Shown: in pieces, positions 51,344-58,592 of the stretch
Numbering within the stretch: position 1 is the stretch's first letter
Layout: each line of letters opens with the position of its first letter
NCBI RefSeq assembly: GCF_030145815.1
Contig: NZ_JAIXHL010000008.1
Span: forward strand, 1-64,000
Length of the DNA stretch: 64,000 nt
Source: Sphingomonas sp.
GTDB lineage: Bacteria; Pseudomonadota; Alphaproteobacteria; Sphingomonadales; Sphingomonadaceae
Direction of reading: 5' to 3'
Made by a program: the position numbers and the translations under genes
Notes under the pieces: generated by a model
The model's input: only the letters and a program-made list of their open reading frames with translations
The model's database searches: none
Told to the model about the DNA's origin: nothing

Positions 51344-52672
51344 ATGTTCAACGATTTCAGTGCCGCCTATCTCGACGGTCTCGCCGGTGGCGGATTCCGG
51401 CCCCAGCCCAAAGTGTCGGGCCGCCTGTCCTCCTATGACGGGCTGCTGATGGAGGCCGTTGGCCTGTCGCTCCCGGTCGGCACGGTCTGCGCGATCGGCA
51501 CGGGCGAGCATCGCGTCGAAGCCGAAGTGATCGGCTTTCGCGGCGGCAAGACTTTGCTGATGAACCTGGGCGGCCCCGCCGCCTTGCTGCCCAACGCCCC
51601 CGTCCGCCCGGTTGGCCCTCCCGGCGAGGCCGAGGTCGGTGCGGCGCTGCTCGGCCGCGTCGTCGATGGCGCAGGCAAGCCGATTGACGGGCTCGGCCCG
51701 ATTCGCGGGGCAGGCAAATGGCCGCTCGCCGGCAAGATCCAGTCGCCGCTCGACCGTGGGCGCGTGCTTCAGCCGATGGATGTCGGGGTGCGCGCGATCA
51801 ACGGCCTGCTGACCATCGGTCAGGGCCAGCGCGTCGGCATCATGGCGGGATCGGGCGTCGGAAAATCCGTGCTGCTCGGCATGATGGTCCGCGCGGCCAA
51901 GGCCGATGTGATCGTCATCGGCCTGATCGGCGAACGCTCGCGCGAAGTGTCCGACTTTCTCGAAACCAAGGTCGCTGGCGCGGCACGTGCGCGTTCGGTG
52001 GTGGTCGCGGTCCCGGCCAACCACTCGCCGGTCCTGCGTATCCGTGGCGCGCTGCGTGCCACCGCCATCGCCGAAGCCTTTCGCAACGAGGGCAAGAAGG
52101 TGCTGCTGATCATGGATTCGCTCACCCGCGTCGCGCATGCCGGGCGGGAGATCGGGCTGGCACTGGGTGAACCCGCCAGCGCGCGCGGCTATCCGCCCAG
52201 CGCCATCGCGATGTTGCCCAGCCTGATCGAGCGGGCCGGGACCGACGTCCACACCGGCGGGTCGATCACTGCGATCTACACCGTGCTCGCCGATGGCGAC
52301 GACGGCAACGATCCCGTGGTGGACAGCGCCCGCTCGATCCTTGACGGCCATATCGTACTCAGCCGCGCGCTGGCCGAACGCGGCGTTTATCCCGCGATCG
52401 ACCTTGGGCCATCGGTCAGCCGCGTGATGACCGACATCGCCGACAAGACGCACGTCGCCGCCGCGCGCGTGCTGCGCCGTCACCTCGCGACCTATGAAGA
52501 GAATCGCGATCTCGTCCTGATGGGCGCCTATCGCGCGGGCGCCGATGCCCAGATCGATGCCGCGATCGCCTGCCACGACACCGTGCTCGACTATATCCGC
52601 CAGCCCTATGACGAGACGGTCAGCCTCGACGAAGCCGTGACCGAACTGGTCGGCGTGTTCGGGGATGCGTGA
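51344..52672 (+). CDS. fliI: Flagellum-specific ATPase FliI
   Basis: FliI is the F1-beta-like ATPase of the export apparatus. The 442-residue protein contains Walker A GSGVGKSV (169-176), the family segment GLIGERSREVSDFLE and Walker B LLIMDSLTRVA. It also contains GEPASARGYPPSAIAMLPSL and YRAGADAQIDAAI near the end. A 127-base palindromic element separates it from fliJ. Confidence 0.97.
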   Translation: MFNDFSAAYLDGLAGGGFRPQPKVSGRLSSYDGLLMEAVGLSLPVGTVCAIGTGEHRVEAEVIGFRGGKTLLMNLGGPAALLPNAPVRPVGPPGEAEVGAALLGRVVDGAGKPIDGLGPIRGAGKWPLAGKIQSPLDRGRVLQPMDVGVRAINGLLTIGQGQRVGIMAGSGVGKSVLLGMMVRAAKADVIVIGLIGERSREVSDFLETKVAGAARARSVVVAVPANHSPVLRIRGALRATAIAEAFRNEGKKVLLIMDSLTRVAHAGREIGLALGEPASARGYPPSAIAMLPSLIERAGTDVHTGGSITAIYTVLADGDDGNDPVVDSARSILDGHIVLSRALAERGVYPAIDLGPSVSRVMTDIADKTHVAAARVLRRHLATYEENRDLVLMGAYRAGADAQIDAAIACHDTVLDYIRQPYDETVSLDEAVTELVGVFGDA

Positions 52673-52681
52673 CCGGATAAG

Positions 52682-52808
52682 ATCCTCCCCGGAACGGGGA
52701 GGGGGACCAGCCGAAGGCTGGTGGAGGGGGCCCGAGGCAAGGGAGTCCGATGCCTCGGGCCCCCTCCGTCAGCGCTGCGCGCTGCCACCTCCCCGTGCCG
52801 GGGAGGAT
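52682..52808. repeat. Palindromic element, family A-like, between fliI and fliJ
   Basis: The outer arms ATCCTCCCCGG and CCGGGGAGGAT are complementary, and inner arms GGGCCCGAGGCA and TGCCTCGGGCCC form a second long hairpin. It contains the CCCTCCGTCAGCGCTGCG block also seen (in reverse orientation) in the other family A elements. Its terminal GGGAGG lies 5 bases before the fliJ start codon and would act as its ribosome-binding site. Confidence 0.85.
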
Positions 52809-52811
52809 TGA

Positions 52812-53240
52812 TTGGACAAACACACTAAAAAGCTCGGTCGCCTGCACCGCGTCCGCACGCTCCAGCTCGACATGGTGCGCGCGAGCGAGGCTGCGGCGCG
52901 GGAGAAGGTCGCCGCCGAACAGGCGCTGCGTGCCCGGATCGAATCGCTGGCACAGGGCGTCGCGCCGTCGCCCGCGCCGCTGCCCGGCAGCGCGACCAGC
53001 CTGATCGCCGCCGCGCACTATCGCGAACGGCTGCACCAGTCCGCCTTCGCCGCCGAGCGCCGCGTCGCCGATGCCCAGCGCGGGCTCGATCATGCCCGCA
53101 GCGCGACGCAGGAAGCCAAGCGCGACCAGAGCGCGATCGAGAAGCTGATCGAACGTGCCGAGGCAAATGCCGCCCGCCGCGCGATGCGCGCGCTGGAGGA
53201 CATGCCGGCCATCCCGAGAAAACGGCACGATCCTTGCTGA
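52812..53240 (+). CDS. fliJ: Flagellar export chaperone FliJ
   Basis: FliJ is a coiled-coil stalk-like component that works with FliI and FlhA. The 142-residue product is almost entirely helical and charged, with Ala/Arg/Glu heptads throughout (for example AAREKVAAEQALRARIESLA). Start TTG 52812 is the first in-frame start with a ribosome-binding site. That site belongs to the preceding palindromic element. Assignment relies on position after fliI and the coiled-coil pattern. Confidence 0.85.
   Translation: MDKHTKKLGRLHRVRTLQLDMVRASEAAAREKVAAEQALRARIESLAQGVAPSPAPLPGSATSLIAAAHYRERLHQSAFAAERRVADAQRGLDHARSATQEAKRDQSAIEKLIERAEANAARRAMRALEDMPAIPRKRHDPC
53222..53238 (+). promoter_or_regulatory. Sigma-54 promoter before fliK
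   Basis: ACGGCACGATCCTTGCT has GG (53224-53225) and GC (53236-53237) exactly 10 bases apart, the CACG and TTGCT boxes, and one mismatch (C for T before GG). It overlaps the end of fliJ and would start transcription near 53249, 19 bases before the fliK GTG. It probably drives fliKLMNOPQR-flhB-fliDS. Confidence 0.75.
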
Positions 53241-53267
53241 TCACCGGGCGAAGGAGTTTCGCCCGAC

Positions 53268-54452
53268 GTGACCGACCTGCTCGCCTCGACCGCCATCGCC
53301 CTGTCTCCGTCCGCAATCGCGCCGCGCGCCGTGCCTGCGACGGGTCCCGGGGGGTTCGATCTCAAGCTGGCGCTCGACTGCGTGATGCCCGGCCTCGCGC
53401 CCGCGACCGGCAAGCTGGTTGCCGCGGGCGGCAAGGATTTGCCGGTACCCGGCAATGGCGCGGCAACGGGCGACGATAGCGACACGGATGAAGCACTGCT
53501 GGCGTGGATGCCGGAGGGGCTGATGCCGCTCCCGCTCGAAGCCCCGCTGCCTGCCCGTATTGCGGTCGGCATGCCCGCCGCTCCGGTCGCTGCGCCGATC
53601 GCCGATCCCGTGGAGGCCGCCGCAATGCCGTGCGATCTGCCCGAGGCGGCGCCGCTCCCCGGTGAAGCGACGGGCGCTGCTGACGGCGATGGGTTCGCCG
53701 CGTCGCTGGCACCGGCGTCTAATGCTCCGACGTCAACCCCAGTTTCCACCCCGCTTCGCACCCTGCGCGCGGTTCCGGCCCAGGCCGAGCCGGGCGTAGG
53801 GGGCGGGGTCGCCGCGGCGGAGGTTCGGATCGACCGCGCCACCGCTGCGGCGCCCGAGCTTGCCGCGCGACTGACCGCCGTGCTGCCGCCGGTCATGCAG
53901 GCCGCACCCGCCGCGCAGGTCTTCGCCGCTGCTCTCGCCGCACCGTTGGTCGAACCGCTCGACACAGCCACCCCGGCCGACCCGACCAGCCCGGAAATCC
54001 AGCTGCTGCGCTCGGTCGAGCTTCAGCGCACCACCGTGCAAGCGACCGCGCCGGCCGATCAGGCCCCGCTCGACCTCAGCCGCGACGATTGGACCGGCAA
54101 GATGATCGAACGCATCGCCGCGCTGCGTGAGGGCGTCGAGGCGGCGGACACGCGCATCCGCCTCGCGCCCGAGAATTTGGGCGCGGTCGATGTCTCGATC
54201 CGCCGCGATGGCGATCGGCTCCAGGTGCATTTCACCGCCGAGAACCCCGCAACCCGCCAGCTGCTCGCCGACGCTGCCCCGCGCCTTGCCGAACTCGCCG
54301 AAGCGCGCGGGCTGAAGCTCGGCCAGTCGAGCGTCGACAGCGGCAGCGGCGAGCGCGGCCAGCAACAGCAGCCCAACCACCCATCCACACCCGCCCGCCC
54401 GGCATCGGCGCGCGCGGACACCGGCGCCGCGTCTGACGCGCGGGTCGCCTGA
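53268..54452 (+). CDS. fliK: Hook-length control protein FliK
   Basis: FliK measures the hook and switches export specificity via FlhB. The 394-residue protein has a long Ala/Pro-rich, poorly conserved N-terminal part. The conserved C-terminal domain contains RIRLAPENLGAVDVSIRRDG and LQVHFTAENPATRQLLADA, followed by a Gln-rich tail (GERGQQQQPNHPS). GTG 53268 has AAGGAG 8 bases upstream. The domain call is clear though most of the protein is low-complexity. Confidence 0.9.
   Translation: MTDLLASTAIALSPSAIAPRAVPATGPGGFDLKLALDCVMPGLAPATGKLVAAGGKDLPVPGNGAATGDDSDTDEALLAWMPEGLMPLPLEAPLPARIAVGMPAAPVAAPIADPVEAAAMPCDLPEAAPLPGEATGAADGDGFAASLAPASNAPTSTPVSTPLRTLRAVPAQAEPGVGGGVAAAEVRIDRATAAAPELAARLTAVLPPVMQAAPAAQVFAAALAAPLVEPLDTATPADPTSPEIQLLRSVELQRTTVQATAPADQAPLDLSRDDWTGKMIERIAALREGVEAADTRIRLAPENLGAVDVSIRRDGDRLQVHFTAENPATRQLLADAAPRLAELAEARGLKLGQSSVDSGSGERGQQQQPNHPSTPARPASARADTGAASDARVA
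53408..53455. promoter_or_regulatory. Paired activator-binding palindromes inside fliK
   Basis: CGGCAA-GCTGG-TTGCCG (53408-53424) and CGGCAA-GGAT-TTGCCG (53429-53444) lie with centres about 20.5 bp apart, two helical turns, followed by another CGGCAA (53450-53455). They are about 160-210 bp downstream of the predicted transcription start. Downstream enhancers are known for FlbD-controlled flagellar promoters in Caulobacter, so such a position is workable. Confidence 0.55.
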
Positions 54453-54474
54453 ACCATCCTGAGGGGGATTTGAG

Positions 54475-55086
54475 ATGAGCGATACCGAAGCAACCGCAGC
54501 GCCCGCGAAGAAAAAGGGCGGGATGATGAAATGGCTGATGATCGGCACCGGCCTGGTCGTGCTGATCGGCGGCGGCGTCGGTGGCGGCCTCTACGCCGCC
54601 AATTCCGGCCTGCTCGGCGGGGGCGCCGCGCAGGGCGAGAGCGCCGATGCCGATACGCCGCGCCTCGTCCCCAAGAGCGAGGAAATCCGCGCTTCCGCCG
54701 GGAAGGAAGGCGAAGAGGGCGGCGAGAGCAAGGGCAAGCCGACGCCAAAGGGCGAGGGCGGCGACAAATATGCCTCCACTTACTACCAGATGGAGAAGGA
54801 GTTCACCTCCAATCTGCGCGAGAGCGTCCATTTCGTGCAGGTCGGGATCGCGGTCTCGACCCCCTATGACAACCGCGTCGTCGACAATCTGAAGACGCAT
54901 GAACTTGCGGTCCGTTCGGCGATCCTGCTCGCGCTCGGCGAAACGGCGGAGGACGATGTCTTCACCGCCGACGGAAAAACCCGCCTGCAAAAGCGCCTCG
55001 CCGCCGCAATCAACGGCGTCCTCAAGGAAAAAGAGGGATTTGGCGGGATTGCTAACGTCTATTTTACCAATTTCATCGTTCAGTGA
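54475..55086 (+). CDS. fliL: Flagellar basal body-associated protein FliL
   Basis: FliL surrounds the stator and supports torque. The 203-residue product has a Lys-rich cytoplasmic start, one membrane helix (MIGTGLVVLIGGGVGGGLYA), a Gly/Glu/Lys-rich linker, and a periplasmic SPFH-like domain. That domain contains VHFVQVGIAVSTPYDNRVVD and a C-terminal VYFTNFIVQ typical of FliL. GAGGGGG precedes the ATG. Confidence 0.94.
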   Translation: MSDTEATAAPAKKKGGMMKWLMIGTGLVVLIGGGVGGGLYAANSGLLGGGAAQGESADADTPRLVPKSEEIRASAGKEGEEGGESKGKPTPKGEGGDKYASTYYQMEKEFTSNLRESVHFVQVGIAVSTPYDNRVVDNLKTHELAVRSAILLALGETAEDDVFTADGKTRLQKRLAAAINGVLKEKEGFGGIANVYFTNFIVQ

Positions 55087-55092
55087 ACGGGC

Positions 55093-56055
55093 ATGGTTAA
55101 CGGCCCTTCAGAGATGACCCTTCAGGGAAACGCGTCGGATCGGCGTGAGCGTTCGCGCGCCGGCGCCGAGCACGCGCCCGCTTTGGGGGCCGCGAACCTC
55201 AACCCGTTCGGCGACCTGCGCGGCGTGCAGCACCTCACCGCCCGGCTCGCCAAATCGTTGAAGCCGGTGTTCGAACCGCTGCTCGGCGAAGGGCTGCGCG
55301 TCTGGGCTGAGCCGCTGGCGGTGCAGCGCCACGCCGATTACCGCGCGGAACGGCCCGCCGGGCTCACCGCGTGGCTGCCGCTGGCCATGTCGCCGGGGCG
55401 GGGCCGTGCCTTCATTCTGATCGACGGCAAGCTCAGCTACGAAATGCTCGACCGCTTCTTCGGCGGGGATGGTGAGGCACCACACCCGATGCCGACCGAC
55501 TTTACCGGGTCGGCGGAAACGCTGCTGCACCGGGTGGCCGACAGCATCGCGGCGCAGCTGCGCCCGGCCTGGGAGCTGCTCGCCGAGATCGACTTCAGCT
55601 TCGCCCCCGCGCCGACGCCGCTGTCGGTTGCGCCGGAGATCGATGGCGGCGACGCGATGGTCGTCACCCGCATCGGCGTCGCACAGGGCAGCGGCAAGCC
55701 GCACTGGATCGACATTCTCTACCCCGTCAGCGCGCTCAAACCGTGGAGCCCGGCGCTCACCGCCAAGGTGATCGGCGGCGAGCCCGAGGTCGAGCCGCAC
55801 TGGCGCAATGCGCTGACCCGCGCCGCGCTCGGCGTGCGCCTGCCGGTCCGTTCGGTGCTGGCCGAGCCGATCGTGCCCGCTTCGACGCTGATGGCGCTCA
55901 AGCCCGGCGACGTCATTCCGATCAGCTTCGGCCCCGATGTGCCGGTGATGGTCGGCCCGCGCCGCATCGGCAGCGGCACCGTCGGCACCGCCAATGGCCG
56001 CGCCGCAATTCGCCTGACCCGTTTCGACACCCCTGAGCTCGAGGACGCACGATGA
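55093..56055 (+). CDS. fliM: Flagellar motor switch protein FliM lacking the CheY-binding N-terminus
   Basis: FliM is the middle part of the C-ring switch. The 320-residue protein has the middle domain with FILIDGKLSYEMLDRFFGGDG and a C-terminal SPOA domain (about 245-315). The canonical N-terminal LSQ-EIDALL peptide, which binds phospho-CheY, is not present. The first 45 residues are polar and unrelated, and no other in-frame start would add it. The fliL stop is 6 bases upstream and fliN overlaps the end. Confidence 0.92.
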   Translation: MVNGPSEMTLQGNASDRRERSRAGAEHAPALGAANLNPFGDLRGVQHLTARLAKSLKPVFEPLLGEGLRVWAEPLAVQRHADYRAERPAGLTAWLPLAMSPGRGRAFILIDGKLSYEMLDRFFGGDGEAPHPMPTDFTGSAETLLHRVADSIAAQLRPAWELLAEIDFSFAPAPTPLSVAPEIDGGDAMVVTRIGVAQGSGKPHWIDILYPVSALKPWSPALTAKVIGGEPEVEPHWRNALTRAALGVRLPVRSVLAEPIVPASTLMALKPGDVIPISFGPDVPVMVGPRRIGSGTVGTANGRAAIRLTRFDTPELEDAR

Positions 56056-56342
56056 ACGACATGACCGGCAGCTTCGCCGCCGAAACCGCGGCCGCCGCCA
56101 ATTTCCACCTGCTCCAGGATGTCGGGGTCAAGCTGACCGTCGAGATCGGATCGACCACGCTGACGCTGCGCGAGCTGCTCGCGCTGGCCGAAACCAGCGT
56201 GATCGAACTCGACCGCGAGGCCGACGAGCTGCTCGACGTGTTCGTCAACGGCACGCTGATCGGTCGGGGCGAAGTGGTCACGGTCGGCAAGAAGTTCGGC
56301 GTGCGCATGACCGAACTGGTCGCGCCCGAAAAGCGGGGCTGA
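56052..56342 (+). CDS. fliN: Flagellar motor switch protein FliN
   Basis: FliN forms the base of the C-ring. The 96-residue product is essentially one SPOA domain: LLQDVGVKLTVEIGSTTLTL, then ALAETSVIELDREADELLDV and VNGTLIGRGEVVTVGKKFGV. The ATG overlaps the fliM stop by four bases. Because FliM lacks its CheY peptide, FliN may be the main docking surface for switching signals here, which is an inference. Confidence 0.95.
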   Translation: MNDMTGSFAAETAAAANFHLLQDVGVKLTVEIGSTTLTLRELLALAETSVIELDREADELLDVFVNGTLIGRGEVVTVGKKFGVRMTELVAPEKRG

Positions 56343-56348
56343 CCGACC

Positions 56349-56603
56349 ATGATGTGGTCCTACATCCTCAAGCTGGTCGTGCTGCTGCCGCTCGTCTGCG
56401 GCCTGCTGATCGGCTGCCTCTATCTCTGGCGCAAGCTTGAGGCGCGGTTGCCCGGCAATCAGGGCGATCGGCTGCTCAAGGTCAAGGAAACGATGATGGT
56501 CTCGACCGGCACGCGCATCGCGGTGCTTGAGGTTGAGGGCAAGCGCCTGCTCGTTTCGGTCAGCCGTAACGGCGTCACCCTGATCGACCGGATCGACGGA
56601 TGA
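56349..56603 (+). CDS. fliO: Flagellar biosynthetic protein FliO
   Basis: FliO helps FliP assemble into the export gate. The 84-residue product has one membrane helix (ILKLVVLLPLVCGLLIGCLY) and a small cytoplasmic domain with VKETMMVSTGTRIAVLEVEG and LLVSVSRNGVTLID, the usual FliO pattern. The stop overlaps the fliP start. Confidence 0.88.
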   Translation: MMWSYILKLVVLLPLVCGLLIGCLYLWRKLEARLPGNQGDRLLKVKETMMVSTGTRIAVLEVEGKRLLVSVSRNGVTLIDRIDG

Positions 56604-57406
56604 GCCCGATGCTGCGCCACCTCATGCTCCTGCTCGGCGCGTTGGCGCTGGCATTGTTCGCGGTCGCCCCGGCCTTCGCGCAGGAAGCCGCCGCCGCTGC
56701 GCCCACCGCCGCTGCGACTCCGGGTGCGGGCGATGCGATCGACCGCGCGCTCGGCGACCTGGGTGGCGGCGACGCGCCGCTCAGCCTGTCGCTGCAGGTG
56801 CTCATCATCATGGGCCTGCTCACGGTGCTGCCGGGCATCCTGCTGATGATGACCAGCTTTACCCGAATCATCATCGTGCTCGCGATCCTGCGTCAGGCGC
56901 TGGGCCTGCAACAGACCCCGCCCAATCAGGTGCTGGTCGGCCTTTCGCTGTTCCTGTCCTTCTTCATCATGGCCCCGACGATCGAGGTGATGAACCGCAC
57001 CGCGATCCAGCCCTATGCCGAAGGCCGCATAGGCGCGACGCAGATGATCGAGGAGGCGGGAAAGCCGCTCCACGCGTTTATGCTCAAGCAGACGCGGGTA
57101 AAGGACATCACGATGTTCGCCGGCATCGCCAAGACCGGCCCGATCGCCAATCCGCAGGACACGCCCTTCTCGATCCTGCTGCCCGCTTTCGTCACCAGCG
57201 AACTCAAGACCGCGTTCCAGATCGGCTTTCTGATCTTCCTGCCGTTCATCGTCATCGACCTGATCGTCGCCACCGTGCTGATGAGCCTCGGCATGATGAT
57301 GATGTCGCCGACGATCATCTCGATGCCGTTCAAATTGCTGCTGTTCGTGCTGGTCGATGGCTGGGCGCTGACGATGGGCAGCCTCGCTTCAAGCTTCTCG
57401 GGATAG
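56600..57406 (+). CDS. fliP: Flagellar export gate protein FliP
   Basis: FliP is the core pore subunit of the export gate. The 268-residue protein has a cleavable signal peptide (ending AFA|QE), then LSLSLQVLIIMGLLTVLPGI, the conserved MTSFTRIIIVLAILRQALG, and QTPPNQVLVGLSLFLSFFIM. The end reads GWALTMGSLASSF. It lies in the normal fliO-P-Q order. Confidence 0.97.
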   Translation: MSPMLRHLMLLLGALALALFAVAPAFAQEAAAAAPTAAATPGAGDAIDRALGDLGGGDAPLSLSLQVLIIMGLLTVLPGILLMMTSFTRIIIVLAILRQALGLQQTPPNQVLVGLSLFLSFFIMAPTIEVMNRTAIQPYAEGRIGATQMIEEAGKPLHAFMLKQTRVKDITMFAGIAKTGPIANPQDTPFSILLPAFVTSELKTAFQIGFLIFLPFIVIDLIVATVLMSLGMMMMSPTIISMPFKLLLFVLVDGWALTMGSLASSFSG

Positions 57407-57413
57407 CCGGACC

Positions 57414-57683
57414 ATGGACGCAGACTATTTCCTGTCGGTCGCGCGCGAAGCGATGTGGATCCTCGCGCTGGCCTCGGCCCCGATCCTGATCCCGGCGCTG
57501 CTGTCGGGCCTGATCCTCGGCATGATTCAGGCGGCGACGTCGATCCAGGAACAGACGCTGACCTTCGTGCCCAAGCTCGCGATCGTCGGGGTCAGCCTGG
57601 TGATCTTCGGCGGCATGATCATGACGCTGCTCGGCGACTTCACCACCACCATCTTCGAACGCATCCCGGACCTTGTGAAATGA
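57414..57683 (+). CDS. fliQ: Flagellar export gate protein FliQ
   Basis: FliQ is a small two-helix gate subunit. The 89-residue product shows SVAREAMWILALASAPILIP, then GMIQAATSIQEQTLTFVPKL, both diagnostic. The length is standard. A small ORF starts inside its stop codon before fliR. Confidence 0.96.
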   Translation: MDADYFLSVAREAMWILALASAPILIPALLSGLILGMIQAATSIQEQTLTFVPKLAIVGVSLVIFGGMIMTLLGDFTTTIFERIPDLVK

Positions 57684-57808
57684 CTTTCAGCACACCCGTT
57701 CCCGCCGCCCCGCCACAGCCGCCGCGCCCGTCGCTACGTCGCCCCGATGCGCGGCGTGACGATCTGTTCCGCACGCGCTGGGCGCCGACCTCGGCCAGCA
57801 TCCACTAA
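57680..57808 (+). CDS. Small Pro/Arg-rich ORF between fliQ and fliR
   Basis: This 42-codon ORF starts at ATG 57680, overlapping the fliQ stop by four bases (ATGA), and ends one base before the fliR ATG. The product begins MTFSTPVPAAPPQPPRPS and continues with a basic stretch (LRRPDARRDDLF) and no hydrophobic segment. It does not match a known flagellar protein. The tight coupling on both sides suggests that it is translated, perhaps mainly to carry ribosomes from fliQ to fliR. It may not have a function of its own. Confidence 0.5.
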   Translation: MTFSTPVPAAPPQPPRPSLRRPDARRDDLFRTRWAPTSASIH

Positions 57809-57809
57809 C

Positions 57810-58592
57810 ATGCTCGGCTTCGGCCTCGCGATCGAACCGCAGCTCTGGGCGCTGCTGTTCACGATGGTGCGCGTCGGTGCGGCCTTCCTTGCCGCGCCGG
57901 TGTTCGGCGCAATCGCGGTGCCGCTCAACGTCCGCATCCTGCTGACCGCCGCCGTCTCGATCCTGTCGATGCAGGCCGCGCCGATTGCGGTGCCGGGCGA
58001 GGTGTTCGTGCTGACCACGATCCTCGCCGTCGCGGCGGAGGCGCTGGTCGGCCTCGCCCTCGGCTTCATCCTCCAGATCGCCTTTGCCGCGCCATTGGTG
58101 GCGAGCGAGGTGATCGGCGTATCGATGGGCCTCAGCTTCGCCACCGCGATCAACCCGCAGACCGGCCAGTCCACCCCCGCGCTAGGGCAGTTCCTGACCG
58201 TGTTGCTCACCCTGCTGTTCCTCGCGGTCGACGGGCATCTGGTGCTGGTCGAGCTGATCGTGCGCTCCTACGAACTGCTGCCCCCCGGCGGCGCGTGGCT
58301 GACGCCGGGCAAGCTCATGAACATCGTGCTGTTCGGCGGCTACGCCTTCCTCGCCGGGCTGCTGCTCGCGCTGCCGGTCGGCTTTCTGCTGCTGTGCCTC
58401 AACATCGTCGTCGGCATGCTCTCGCGCTCGGCCCCCGCGCTCAACCTGTTCGCGATCGGCATTCCCGCCAGCCTCGCCATGGGTGTCCTCGCGCTGCTCG
58501 CCGGCATGCCCGCGATGGGCGACTACATGCTCGTCATCGTGCGTGAGGCGCTCGACGCCGTACAGGCGCTGGTGCTCGGAGGACTCGGCTGA
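57810..58592 (+). CDS. fliR: Flagellar export gate protein FliR
   Basis: FliR completes the FliPQR gate. The 260-residue hydrophobic protein starts MLGFGLAIEPQLWALLFTMV and has RVGAAFLAAPVFG and the family segment LGFILQIAFAAPLVASEVIG. It also has GLSFATAINPQTGQSTPALG. ATG 57810 is the start consistent with family length. The frame is open 63 bases further upstream inside the small ORF region. flhB overlaps its stop by one base. Confidence 0.95.
   Translation: MLGFGLAIEPQLWALLFTMVRVGAAFLAAPVFGAIAVPLNVRILLTAAVSILSMQAAPIAVPGEVFVLTTILAVAAEALVGLALGFILQIAFAAPLVASEVIGVSMGLSFATAINPQTGQSTPALGQFLTVLLTLLFLAVDGHLVLVELIVRSYELLPPGGAWLTPGKLMNIVLFGGYAFLAGLLLALPVGFLLLCLNIVVGMLSRSAPALNLFAIGIPASLAMGVLALLAGMPAMGDYMLVIVREALDAVQALVLGGLG

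Noticed and set aside
50597..52576. A 659-codon minus-strand frame opposite fliH and fliI
   Set aside because: It is antisense to well-supported flagellar genes and has no recognisable domain.
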